Shown: positions 8,215-17,015 of the stretch, piece by piece
Numbering within the stretch: the first letter of the stretch is position 1
Layout: each line of letters begins with the position of its first letter
Origin: Terriglobales bacterium
GTDB lineage: Bacteria > Acidobacteriota > Terriglobia > Terriglobales > Acidobacteriaceae
DNA length: 64,000 nucleotides
Direction of reading: 5' to 3'
Assembly: GCA_035567895.1 (NCBI GenBank)
Contig: DATMPC010000058.1
Coordinates: 1-64,000 of the forward strand
The notes under the pieces: model-generated
Told to the model about the DNA's origin: nothing
The model's input: the letters and a program-made list of their open reading frames with translations, nothing else
Database searches by the model: none
Translations under genes and position numbers: made by a program

Positions 8215-10596
8215 CTACCTTCTCCGGCCGCCGCCCATCCGCGGCATGGAGCGATAACTGGGCGAACTACGCATGCTATTAAAGTTCTGAGAGCGCTGCG
8301 CTCCCTGTGACCGCGCTTCCTGCTGGCGCTGCATTGACGACTGTGGCGTCGGAGTACCGCCTGGTCGTTGCGCACTTTGCCATCCGTTTCCAGTGTTCTG
8401 TGACCAACTGCCACTGTTACGGTCATAGCGATATAGAGAGCCATCCTTGCCGGCGTAGATGTTGTTCTTTCCAGCGGCAATGCCCGCGTTGGTATTCGTG
8501 TTGTAAACGAAACCGCCACGGCCGGCCGTGCCCTCGCCGGTGTAACGATTGCCTGCAAAGCCCGCTCCTCCGCCCGCCACGATGCCGGTGTTCGGGTCGT
8601 AAGCTGCAGCGCCGCGATATCCAACCGTGTTTCCCGTGTAGATGTTGGTGTTGTAGCCGCGTCCGCCAGCCGCGACGCGTCCAGTCTGAGCGTTGTAGGC
8701 GCCACCCCTGCTGGCCGCACCATAGTTTCCGGTGTAAGGATTTGCCCACGCGGCAGCGGTTCGCGAATATGCCGCATTGCCCCAGCGACCATAAACGTTC
8801 GCGACCGCAGCGCCGCCCCAAGCTCCCCAGCCGTAGTACGGATACCAGCCGTATGGGTAGTAGCCCATCGGGCCCCACCAGGGCGAGTACCACGGGTAAT
8901 ACCAGTAGTATCCGTAGCCGAATCCAACGCTCCAGCCGGATTCGTCAGTCCACGTAAATCCTGCGCCGACGCCATAAGTGTACGGATAGCCATACCAGAC
9001 AGCTGAGCCAACATAAGGCGGATAGTACCAGCCGGTTCCGTAGACAACCGTCGTGGTGCTTGATGACACGACCGTGCCGTAGTATCCAGGTGTGTAGCCA
9101 ACGTAAACGACCTCGGGTGTTGACCCGTACACCTTTGCATACGTGACGTAATGCACCGGAGAACTCGCGGGGATCGTATAGATTTCTTCCGGTACTTTAT
9201 CGGCGACGTTCCAGGGTCCTTGAGGAGTAGGCGCCCAGAACCAGACGCCGGCCTCCACGGAATAGTACTTTTCTCCAACTTTGATAACGGGAGCGGAAGT
9301 ATTGCGCGCATACTTCATCGTCGTGCCTTCGATGGGCACGAACGTCGCTTCGCCATCGTAGACAACAGTCAGTTTTGCTTGTGAGCGGGTGATGGTTGCA
9401 GTCTGTGGAATCGAGTTGGCGATTAGACCCTCCTCGGCCTGCGGCGTTGCCGGCACCGAAGCCAGCGCGCTTGCTTTAGGACTGTCCGGCGGAATTTTCG
9501 CGAACTCTGCTGGAATGGCGGCGCCATCAACGAACGTCCAATTGGTATTCAACGAGGGACTCTTGAACCATCGTCCCGAAATGAGGACGTAGTACTCGCC
9601 GCCATAACGCAGAACTGTGCCGGTGGTATTTGAAATGTATTCAATGGAAGTGCCCGGAATGGCTGCGTACTGCGGCTCACCCTTCGTTTCAACCAATTCA
9701 GTTGGTCCATACACGACGTAGACGGCGGGGATCTCAGCTCCCTCGCCGGGATGTTTCAATGAGGGCTGCTTTGCCTGGCTATTTGTTGAGGACGGCTGGC
9801 CCGATGCTGCATCAGGTTGTGGACCTTGCGTGCTCATCTGCTCCGCGATGTATTGGTCCGCTTTCTTCATGTCGGCGGGAAGATTAGACGCGTACTTCCA
9901 TGGTCCGTCGAGTTGCGAAGATTCGAGCCACCAATCTGTCAACCGCAAGTAGTATTTTTTGTTTTCGTCGGCAACGAGCAAGATGGATTTGGTGTTGACC
10001 ACGCGCTGCAAGTCAGTAGTCTTGACCGGCGCCAGTTTGGGTTCGCCGTCGACCGTGACGAGCACAGACTGCTTCGTGCTGAAGATGATCTTGGGGGGAT
10101 CATTCTTTACAGTCACACCTTGAATCTGGGGACTCGCTGCTCGCACTCCGGCTTCAAGACGATCGAGCGAGATGGTCTTGGTTTTCCCGGGCATCTTCGC
10201 CTTGAGCATCGCAAGGATATCGGCGTCCTTATGGGCTGCGGTCGGGAAGCGGACTTTGCTGACATCCACAGTGTCGAGCGTCACGAGACGGTTGATCTTG
10301 TCCACTTCGGTCCGGGCACTGAACCAAACGACTCCGTATTGGGAAGCCGCTTGCGGGCTTTTTTTCAGTTCGACTGCCGAATAGAGGTAAATGCGATTGC
10401 CGTCCCATTTGTCAACTTGTGGCTGATAAATCACGAATTCCTGGGTGCCATCTTTAAGCGTGCGCGGCCATCCGGTGTCGTTGCTGATTGTGGAAAGCTT
10501 TACTCTCTGTGTGCTGGGAGCGTTCGGCAGATTTTGCGGACTAACGGTTGGTAACAAAACGCAAGTGGAAATGACCAGGCTGTAGATCCTATTCAT
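8215..10596 (-). CDS. Exported protein with Tyr/Gly/Trp-rich C-terminal half, function unknown
   Basis: A 793-residue protein with a probable signal peptide (about 1-21). The first 480 residues hold a repeated module in which phrases such as GTSIEYISNTTGTVLRYG and GTTMKYARNTSAPVIKVG recur, each followed by a YY/W-rich strand (GGEYYVLISGRWF, GEKYYSVEAGVWF). The C-terminal 290 residues are extremely rich in Tyr, Gly, Trp and Asn. Similar proteins in databases have been labelled carbohydrate-binding, which I regard as unproven. The tail is probably disordered or amyloid-like and extracellular. TGTCA-N4-TGACA at 10683-10696 lies about 85 bases upstream of the start. A related style of tail is seen in the DUF3300 protein of this window. 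Confidence 0.75.
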   Translation of the reverse strand: MNRIYSLVISTCVLLPTVSPQNLPNAPSTQRVKLSTISNDTGWPRTLKDGTQEFVIYQPQVDKWDGNRIYLYSAVELKKSPQAASQYGVVWFSARTEVDKINRLVTLDTVDVSKVRFPTAAHKDADILAMLKAKMPGKTKTISLDRLEAGVRAASPQIQGVTVKNDPPKIIFSTKQSVLVTVDGEPKLAPVKTTDLQRVVNTKSILLVADENKKYYLRLTDWWLESSQLDGPWKYASNLPADMKKADQYIAEQMSTQGPQPDAASGQPSSTNSQAKQPSLKHPGEGAEIPAVYVVYGPTELVETKGEPQYAAIPGTSIEYISNTTGTVLRYGGEYYVLISGRWFKSPSLNTNWTFVDGAAIPAEFAKIPPDSPKASALASVPATPQAEEGLIANSIPQTATITRSQAKLTVVYDGEATFVPIEGTTMKYARNTSAPVIKVGEKYYSVEAGVWFWAPTPQGPWNVADKVPEEIYTIPASSPVHYVTYAKVYGSTPEVVYVGYTPGYYGTVVSSSTTTVVYGTGWYYPPYVGSAVWYGYPYTYGVGAGFTWTDESGWSVGFGYGYYWYYPWYSPWWGPMGYYPYGWYPYYGWGAWGGAAVANVYGRWGNAAYSRTAAAWANPYTGNYGAASRGGAYNAQTGRVAAGGRGYNTNIYTGNTVGYRGAAAYDPNTGIVAGGGAGFAGNRYTGEGTAGRGGFVYNTNTNAGIAAGKNNIYAGKDGSLYRYDRNSGSWSQNTGNGWQSAQRPGGTPTPQSSMQRQQEARSQGAQRSQNFNSMRSSPSYRSMPRMGGGRRR

Positions 10597-10724
10597 GGCG
10601 CTAATTTGGCGAGGGTCCGCATTGCGTAGGACTTAGCGAAGGTCTTAGATCAACTTTAGGATTGGGGGAATGAATACAGAAGTGTCAGTAATGACAGGTG
10701 CGCAGCGTGAAGGCCACGTCCAGC
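10597..10724. promoter_or_regulatory. Promoter region with TGTCA-N4-TGACA palindrome
   Basis: This gap upstream of the Tyr/Gly-rich protein gene contains a perfect inverted repeat TGTCA-GTAA-TGACA at 10683-10696. It matches half-sites found upstream of other envelope genes in the window and could be an operator. It lies close to the end of copD, which is transcribed in the same direction. Confidence 0.4.
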
Positions 10725-12365
10725 TCACGCTTCACGGTAGAGCATGAGAGTGGTACCAATAGCCACAAAGCACAGTGGCCAGATCCATGAGAATAGCCTT
10801 ACGCTGACTGGGTGAGCACGAACTTCGAGCCATCGCGCCCAGCCGGCAAATACTGCTAGTACTGCAATGGGAATATGGCTTAGGTCGATCAACGTTGCTT
10901 CTTTCACATTCGTTACTGAATGCGAATGGGTCAGTAGGACGGCGCCGCCGAGTGCGCAAACGGCAGGGAAAACGTACGGGGCCCACCAAGCTGCGTTGCG
11001 GCCATTTTTCACCCGCCATTCAAGAATGGCAAAGCCCAGAACCAGGAATGTGAAAAAACGATGCTGGAGAACGTCAGCTACGCGAAAGCTTTCCCAAAAT
11101 CCATTGGGTCCCAAGGGCCAATTCTCGGCGTCGGCGCGAATGAACAGGAAGACTGCCAAGGCGAGAAAGAGCAGAGGCCAGTGCTTGGCCCATTCCGCTT
11201 TGCCCGATTGACTCGCGAATGCCAGCAGACCAACGCAGAGAACAACAATGCCAGCCCAGTGGTGATTGTATTCTGACCACGCGATGTCTCCTGGAGTACT
11301 CGGACGCAATGCAGGCGTGCCCGGAATATACGCGGATGCAACTCCCTGGTTCTCCGCTTCTTGCTTGAGCAACAGTTCGTCAGACTTGCTGAGCTCTCCT
11401 AGAGCCGGTGTCGACAAGCGAGGAAAGCGTGGTGTAAACCGCTGTACCAGATCGTGGGCGGTTACTCGTCCGTTGGGCAGATCGATGGCTGGCGGTTGCG
11501 ACCCGAGCGAGGCAGCTGCGACGATTGCCGTAAAGCCAATACCGATTTCGGCTTCGACTAACCACCGCAGCCAACGGAGACCCTTGCCCGCATCTGTGCC
11601 GAGGTTGCGAACAATCGAGAAATTCAACGCACCGATGCACAGAATTCCCCCGACCAGCCAAATCTTCGCTCCCAGCATTGCGCCCCAGGAGGTGCCATAT
11701 AACGCACTTGGCGAGTCCATATACAAAAAAGTGAGAGCCCCTCCAGCAAGAAGAACCACAGCGACGGAAGAAGCAGCCATGGAGGAGAAGGTGCGGGCAA
11801 TCGCGCTCGATAGCAGAAGAGTCTGTGAGTGTCTGAGTGCAATCAGTAAAAACGGAAGGGCACCAATCCAAATGCCGGCAGCCAAGTAATGAATCAAGGT
11901 GAAACCTGCTGAAAGCAGACGGTGATCCACCCGTGCCCAGGCGTGGCTGGTTACGACGCTGCACAACAGGATAGCGAGAACAAGCAGACTAGAGATCGTT
12001 GGGAAATCTCTGTCAGCCGTCACAAAAATTATCAGCAGCAATGCGCAGACAGTGGACACTACACCCGCTATGAAGAAGTTAGCGCCTGCGATGTCCCTTA
12101 AGCGAAATGAGGTCGTGTCCATGAGGATTGCTGAGCTCATTGACACGGATGCGAGTTGAGTTGCAGTAAGTCCGAGAGCCGCAACCCGAATGAGCGAGAT
12201 CATCGGCGGCAGCAACTGGAATTGTGACTCCGTTCGGATGCGACTCCATACAAGTGCCCGAAACGCAATTCCTCCCAATAGTAACGATTGAAAGGAGAGC
12301 GTCAGCCCTCGCAGGAGTACAGATAGGAATCCGAAAACGTCGAGTAAGTTCTGCACGAGCAACAT
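10725..12365 (-). CDS. copD: CopD-family copper resistance membrane protein
   Basis: The 546-residue protein has a dozen or more hydrophobic helices. It follows copC by nine bases on the same strand, the usual order for copper handling in the periplasm. The central part (DHRLLSAGFTLIHYLAAGIWIGALPFLLIAL) carries the histidine-containing helix typical of the CopD fold. The C-terminal part adds more helices and two conserved-looking histidines (LLTHSHSVTN). CopD is thought to move copper across the inner membrane together with CopC. No strong ribosome site precedes the ATG, consistent with coupling to copC. Copper specificity is inferred from family and neighbour. Confidence 0.8.
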   Translation of the reverse strand: MLLVQNLLDVFGFLSVLLRGLTLSFQSLLLGGIAFRALVWSRIRTESQFQLLPPMISLIRVAALGLTATQLASVSMSSAILMDTTSFRLRDIAGANFFIAGVVSTVCALLLIIFVTADRDFPTISSLLVLAILLCSVVTSHAWARVDHRLLSAGFTLIHYLAAGIWIGALPFLLIALRHSQTLLLSSAIARTFSSMAASSVAVVLLAGGALTFLYMDSPSALYGTSWGAMLGAKIWLVGGILCIGALNFSIVRNLGTDAGKGLRWLRWLVEAEIGIGFTAIVAAASLGSQPPAIDLPNGRVTAHDLVQRFTPRFPRLSTPALGELSKSDELLLKQEAENQGVASAYIPGTPALRPSTPGDIAWSEYNHHWAGIVVLCVGLLAFASQSGKAEWAKHWPLLFLALAVFLFIRADAENWPLGPNGFWESFRVADVLQHRFFTFLVLGFAILEWRVKNGRNAAWWAPYVFPAVCALGGAVLLTHSHSVTNVKEATLIDLSHIPIAVLAVFAGWARWLEVRAHPVSVRLFSWIWPLCFVAIGTTLMLYREA

Positions 12366-12374
12366 CCCGCAAGA

Positions 12375-12746
12375 TCATTTGGCCGAGAACGGGACTTCTC
12401 CACGAGTGATGTGCCCATCGGAGGCGAGTACCTGCCAGGCCAACTTGTACTTTCCCGGCTTTACATCAGTAGCCGTGGCTGCGATTACATTGGAGACTCT
12501 TTCCGGCAACAGGGGAATCGTCCTCGTAGTTCCGTCAGCACTCAGGAGCCGTACCAGCGATCGCGTGCTATCAACGCGTACATTAAACCTCAGCGTGATA
12601 TCGATCTTGGGACCAGCCACAATGGAGTTTGCTTCCGGGCTCGACGTCACCAGGATTGCGTGAGCCCAGGCAACTGTTGCGCAAAGAGCGAGAACGACAG
12701 CGCCTGTCAACCTGCGTTTCATTGCGAAATTTGATGTCTGAATCAT
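12375..12746 (-). CDS. copC: CopC-domain periplasmic copper-binding protein
   Basis: A 123-residue exported protein with the CopC beta-barrel: the mature end AHAILVTSSPEANS begins with the N-terminal His used for Cu(II), followed by RFNVRVDSTRSLVRLL and YKLAWQVLASDGHITRGEVPF, which holds the second histidine region. The start at 12746 (MIQTSNFAMKRR) follows GGAG at seven bases; MKRR at 12722 gives the same signal peptide but has no ribosome site, and the longer open frame upstream is unlikely. CopC carries copper in the periplasm and hands it to CopD, encoded directly downstream. Confidence 0.85.
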   Translation of the reverse strand: MIQTSNFAMKRRLTGAVVLALCATVAWAHAILVTSSPEANSIVAGPKIDITLRFNVRVDSTRSLVRLLSADGTTRTIPLLPERVSNVIAATATDVKPGKYKLAWQVLASDGHITRGEVPFSAK

Positions 12747-13026
12747 CCAGCGGCTCCAAAATCTTTCAGATCTAGTTATGAAGTGACTCAAGCGATGGAG
12801 TTGGGCCGCAAGAGGCACAGACATAGCGCGAAGTGTTAGATCGGGTGCCATCGTGAGGACACCGACCCTATCCTGAGGTTACTGCGAGGAAGTCCTTAGT
12901 CCACTAGTACTTCTGCCAGACGGGGGGTCTGAAATCCTTGAATTCAATAATTCACATACCAGCAAATTCTGACAGTGGTCTCTGAAGGGTTTTGCAGAAA
13001 TACTGTGACCCATTCGGCGCATTCCA

Positions 13027-14691
13027 ATGTACACATTCCGCAAGGCAGTCACGTCCTTGGTACCAATCTGGGTGACGGTCTTTCTCTCGCTTGCGTTCGC
13101 TCAGAAGGGCATGAGCACGGAGTACACGCGTAACTCCCGTCCACCAATGCTGAATTACGCTGAACTTGTAACGCTCAGCGAGCAAGACCCAATCGATTCC
13201 ACACTGGCCGAAAAACTTCAAACGCTCCTCACTACCCCATTTGTGAACAACGAAGCGTTTCATCGTGGCGCCAAGCCGATCCGGCAGGTCTGTCGGCAGA
13301 AGAATCCATGTCTCCGGCTGATTGCCTGGAATATCGAGAGAGGACTCCAACTGGACGAAATCAAACTTGCTTTCACCAACAAATCAGGCTTTCTGTCTAA
13401 CGCAATACCGAAAAGTTCGGCAGAGAAGGACGCACCGCAGGTGAGCGCAGTCTCCGCTGACAGGGAGAAGCTTGGCGCCCAAATCGACATCCTGCAGTCT
13501 GCCGACCTAATCGTGCTCAATGAAGTCGATTGGGGCATGAAGCGGACCGAGTACCGAGCCGTGGTGAAGGAGCTTGGCGACGCTCTAAACATGAATTGGG
13601 CTTATGGCGTTGAGTTTGTCGAGGTAGATCCCAAAGTGTTAGGCCGTCAATCGTTTGCTGACGTCAAGGACGAAGTCAAGCGCAAAGAGCTGGAGGAGCT
13701 GTTCAGCGTTGATCAAAACCGTGTGCTGGGACTGCACGGCTCTGCAATTCTCTCGCGATATCCAATCCGGGAAGCCAAGCTCCTGCCCTTCAAATATCAG
13801 GCTTATGACTGGTACAAGGGCGAAAAAGGCTACGGAACTACCGAGTCCACAAAGCGCAAAGGTGCAAGCCTGGCGTTTGGGGAAGAGATTTTGAGGGAAG
13901 TGCGTCGCGGAGGTCGCACGAACCTGATCGCAACCCTGGACGTTCCCGATCTTCCCGAAGGAAAGCTCACTGTCGTCGCAGCTCATCTGGAGAACCGAAC
14001 CACGCCCTCTGGCCGACGCAAAGAAGCTGAAGAACTGCTGGAACTGCTCCGTCCCATTAGCAATCCCGTGGTTGTGGCGGGAGACATGAACACAACCGGC
14101 AAGGATGGATCGGTCAGCGATATCAAGTCTCTGGCTAAGAAAAAGGCGATGGATCCACAGTTCTGGACCACCAAAGGCATTAAGTATGCGACAGGAGTAG
14201 GCATCGGCATGGACATCGCGAGCTTTGCCTTCAAAAGCACGAAGTTTCAAGCTGACCCTACGACCTCCGGAGTGCCCTTCTTGGCCGCGAATCCTGAGAA
14301 AGGTTTTTTCGAATACCTGGATGACTTTCGCTTTGACGACGGAACAAGAGTCGATTTTCGTGGTGATGCCGAATTATCGGTGAGTGGTCGCCGAGGGACA
14401 CTGGGAAATTCAAATGAGCGGGCCGGCAAAGGTTTCGTTACGACTTTTGCTTTGCCTAGAACGCTTGGAGCGAAAGGGAAATTTAAGCTGGATTGGATCT
14501 TTGTGAAGGGATATCTCGAACAGGATACGAATATTCCCGAGTCTTATCGCTTTGCACCAACTTTTGCCCGCACGATGAACGAATTGAATGGAGCATTGGA
14601 GGAGCCGCTATCCGATCACGCTCCGATCAGTGTCGACCTTCCGCTTTCGCAACCGGGCCCATTGAAGACTCTTGCGCGCGGAGCAAAGTAA
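13027..14691 (+). CDS. Secreted endonuclease/exonuclease/phosphatase-family protein
   Basis: A 554-residue protein with a signal peptide (about 1-26, SLAFAQ). The EEP fold is marked by LRLIAWNIERG (about 97), LIVLNEVDWGMKRT (about 160), VAAHLENRTTPSGR (about 318), VVAGDMNTTGKDG (about 350) and the terminal SDHAPISVDL (about 528), covering the metal-binding Asn, Glu, Asp-Asn and Asp-His pairs. The family cuts phosphodiester or phosphoester bonds in nucleic acids, sphingolipids or phosphoinositides; the substrate here is not clear. The stop codon overlaps the start of the L,D-transpeptidase gene by one base, so the two are co-translated. TGACAG at 12970-12975 lies about 50 bases upstream. Confidence 0.85.
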   Translation: MYTFRKAVTSLVPIWVTVFLSLAFAQKGMSTEYTRNSRPPMLNYAELVTLSEQDPIDSTLAEKLQTLLTTPFVNNEAFHRGAKPIRQVCRQKNPCLRLIAWNIERGLQLDEIKLAFTNKSGFLSNAIPKSSAEKDAPQVSAVSADREKLGAQIDILQSADLIVLNEVDWGMKRTEYRAVVKELGDALNMNWAYGVEFVEVDPKVLGRQSFADVKDEVKRKELEELFSVDQNRVLGLHGSAILSRYPIREAKLLPFKYQAYDWYKGEKGYGTTESTKRKGASLAFGEEILREVRRGGRTNLIATLDVPDLPEGKLTVVAAHLENRTTPSGRRKEAEELLELLRPISNPVVVAGDMNTTGKDGSVSDIKSLAKKKAMDPQFWTTKGIKYATGVGIGMDIASFAFKSTKFQADPTTSGVPFLAANPEKGFFEYLDDFRFDDGTRVDFRGDAELSVSGRRGTLGNSNERAGKGFVTTFALPRTLGAKGKFKLDWIFVKGYLEQDTNIPESYRFAPTFARTMNELNGALEEPLSDHAPISVDLPLSQPGPLKTLARGAK

Positions 14692-16346
14692 TGAAATTGC
14701 ATCATCTGCTCGGACGATATCGCTCTGTCTGGCTGCACTTTTTTGTTTTCGTGGCGATGTGCTGTCCAGGGCATGCACAGGCTTCTTCGCGGATTCAGGT
14801 GCTCGTCAGTGCGGGCAGTCTCGAAGGCATGCGCTGGTCGAACTTCAGCGACTATCGAAATTGGCTACAGAAGTTCTATGAGCCTGCCGGATATGCTCCA
14901 GTGTGGGTCCAGGGGAGCACTCCATCGGCGCAAGCTCTTGCGATGATCGAACTGTTTCGGAACGCGTCGCAAAAAGGGTTGGAGCCTGAAGACTATGACG
15001 CTTCCCGCTGGGATGGCCGTCTCCATGGCTTGAAAGATCAAGCTGCCGATCCGGCAGGTTTCGATGTAGCCCTTACCGTCTGCACAATGCGCTATGTCTC
15101 AGACCTTCACATCGGACGCATCAATCCCCGGCATTTCCAATTCGGACTGAGTGTTGCTGAGAAGAAATACGACTTGGCTCAGTTTGTGCGCGATCGGTTG
15201 CTGGCTGCATCCGATGTATCCGGCGTGATCGACAGCGTGGAGCCTCCGTTTGCAGGGTACCGTCGAACGCAGCAGTCACTCGTAAGATACATGCAACTTG
15301 CTCGCGATGACGATGGCGAGAAGCTTCCGACTCCATCAAAGCCTGTTGAGGTCGGACAACAGTATGCTGGCGTGCCTCGACTAACGCGACTACTTCATCT
15401 CGTCGGCGACTTGCCGCCCGACGCTACGCCGCAAGACTCTTCGACTTATGATGCTGCTTTGGCCGAGGCGGTAAAGCGGTTCCAACGCCGCCACGGGCTT
15501 GACGCGGATGGTCGCCTGGGTCCGGGCACGGTAAAGCAGTTGAACGTCCCTTTGTCGGCTCGAGTCCGGCAGATGCAACTTACACTCGAGCGCTGGCGTT
15601 GGCTCCCGAGCGAATTCTCTGCACCTCCCATCGTCGTCAATATTCCCGACTTCCGCCTCCGCGCCCTTGATGAGCACAACGACGTTGCTCTCGAGATGGT
15701 GGTTGTAGTTGGTAAAGCAATGCGCTCTCAAACCCCGGTTTTCTCGCGCGATATGACCTTCGTGGTGCTGCGTCCTTATTGGAACGTTCCTCCTGGACTC
15801 TTCCGCCAAAGCGTGCTGCCTGCGATCACACGAGATCGCAGCTATGTGGCCAACAAGAATTTTGAGATCACCACGCGCGACGGCAGAGTTGTGACTGCAG
15901 GAGCGGTCTCCGACGATGTGCTGGCCCAGCTGCAGGCGGGAAAACTTGCCATACGACAGAAGCCGGGGCCCACGAATGCGCTGGGTCTCATCAAATTGAT
16001 GTTTCCTAACGAGTATTCCGTGTACCTGCACAGCACGCCCACGCAGGAGCTCTTTTCGCGCACTCGACGCGATTTCAGTGCCGGCTGCATTCGCGTCGAA
16101 AAGCCCGCGGAACTTGGTGCCTGGGCACTGCGCAACAATCCCGGTTGGACCGTCGAGCGGGTGCAGCAAGGCATGCAGAATGGCAAGGACAATGTGACCG
16201 TGACTCTAAGCCGTCGCGTGCCAGTATTCATTGTGTATGGGACGGCTCTCGCCTACGAGAACAACGAAGTGCACTTCTACCAAGATATTTACGGACACGA
16301 CGCCAAGCTGGCTCAGGCGTTAGCTAAGGGTTATCCCTACCCATAA
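14691..16346 (+). CDS. L,D-transpeptidase, YcbB/LdtD type
   Basis: A 551-residue exported enzyme that would form 3-3 cross-links in peptidoglycan. The start at 14691 (MKLHHLLGR) gives a signal peptide ending GHAQA and overlaps the stop of the preceding gene by one base. An N-terminal scaffold region (about 35-240) precedes a peptidoglycan-binding motif (AVKRFQRRHGLDADGRLGPG, about 258-277). The YkuD catalytic domain (about 316-480) contains VVVGKAMRSQTPVFS and the nucleophile Cys in FSAGCIRVEKP near residue 466, with the His in YLHSTPTQELF upstream. Length and domain order match the large YcbB class rather than short ErfK-like enzymes. A MepK-like peptidase gene lies convergent 12 bases downstream. 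Confidence 0.9.
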   Translation: MKLHHLLGRYRSVWLHFFVFVAMCCPGHAQASSRIQVLVSAGSLEGMRWSNFSDYRNWLQKFYEPAGYAPVWVQGSTPSAQALAMIELFRNASQKGLEPEDYDASRWDGRLHGLKDQAADPAGFDVALTVCTMRYVSDLHIGRINPRHFQFGLSVAEKKYDLAQFVRDRLLAASDVSGVIDSVEPPFAGYRRTQQSLVRYMQLARDDDGEKLPTPSKPVEVGQQYAGVPRLTRLLHLVGDLPPDATPQDSSTYDAALAEAVKRFQRRHGLDADGRLGPGTVKQLNVPLSARVRQMQLTLERWRWLPSEFSAPPIVVNIPDFRLRALDEHNDVALEMVVVVGKAMRSQTPVFSRDMTFVVLRPYWNVPPGLFRQSVLPAITRDRSYVANKNFEITTRDGRVVTAGAVSDDVLAQLQAGKLAIRQKPGPTNALGLIKLMFPNEYSVYLHSTPTQELFSRTRRDFSAGCIRVEKPAELGAWALRNNPGWTVERVQQGMQNGKDNVTVTLSRRVPVFIVYGTALAYENNEVHFYQDIYGHDAKLAQALAKGYPYP

Positions 16347-16358
16347 TGGGAACTAGAG

Positions 16359-16937
16359 TTACCAGCGCCGCACACGGCCTACATCTACGTGAACAAAATC
16401 AGAGCCAGCGTAGTAGCCCACGCCGCCGCGATGCAATGACAGCGCGGTATCGCGAAGTTCGGAGGTGCGGACTCCCGGAACGCGAATATCAATCGCCATC
16501 GCCTGCATGTGCAGACTGTGCTTGGCTACGCCATGACCATGGGTTCTGAGATATTGGTTGCTCCAAGGCGTACGGTAGCCGCAGACAACGTTGATCTCAG
16601 AATTGGGACGACCTAGCGCCACCGTTAAGTCGTGCAGCAGGTCGAAAACCCGGGGATCGTATTCACGAACGTCGCCTGTCCGATGATCGCGCAAATAACG
16701 ATTGAGTTGCGCCAGAGCCTCAGGATCATATGAGTTCCCATGCCGGTAAACGATGTCGAGCCGTTGCCCCGTATGAGTATGAAACAAGTGCAGCCGATAG
16801 CTGACGTCGGATGAAGAGGGAGTCTCCGTCGCCTGGGATGGAGAAGAAATAACGACGAGGAATACGCAACACGCAAAAAAACTCTTTCGTAACAACAACG
16901 GCAACTCACGCTCCAGCAAAAAATCGGCCATCATCAA
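16359..16937 (-). CDS. YcbK/MepK-like (DUF882) peptidoglycan peptidase
   Basis: A 192-residue exported M15-type zinc peptidase. After a signal segment (KSFFACCVFLVVISSPSQA) comes LFHTHTGQRLDIVY, the DUF882 start. The metal site is in CGYRTPWSNQ, AKHSLHMQAMAIDI and FVHVDVGRVRRW, giving the His/Asp/His set of the family. In Escherichia coli, ycbB (ldtD) and ycbK (mepK) are neighbours, and MepK cleaves the 3-3 cross-links that L,D-transpeptidases make. Here the two are convergent with only 12 bases between, which strongly suggests the same partnership. A TTGAC-N4-GTCAA palindrome at 16981-16994 lies about 45 bases upstream of the start. Confidence 0.85.
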   Translation of the reverse strand: MMMADFLLERELPLLLRKSFFACCVFLVVISSPSQATETPSSSDVSYRLHLFHTHTGQRLDIVYRHGNSYDPEALAQLNRYLRDHRTGDVREYDPRVFDLLHDLTVALGRPNSEINVVCGYRTPWSNQYLRTHGHGVAKHSLHMQAMAIDIRVPGVRTSELRDTALSLHRGGVGYYAGSDFVHVDVGRVRRW

Positions 16938-17015
16938 ATGGCCGTTCTCTAGATCATATCAGGAAGCGCTTCGTGATAAGTTGACCGCCGTCAATGAGTG
17001 TGTCTATTCCGGTAC

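Noticed and set aside
8025-9311. Long minus-strand frame (428 codons) overlapping the Tyr/Gly-rich protein gene
   Set aside because: It is a shifted frame of a GC-rich repetitive gene; the Arg/Thr/Ala-rich product has no motif, signal or ribosome site, while the other frame has clear exported-protein features.
9817-10554. Plus-strand frame of 245 codons opposite the Tyr/Gly-rich protein gene
   Set aside because: Antisense shadow without motif or ribosome site.
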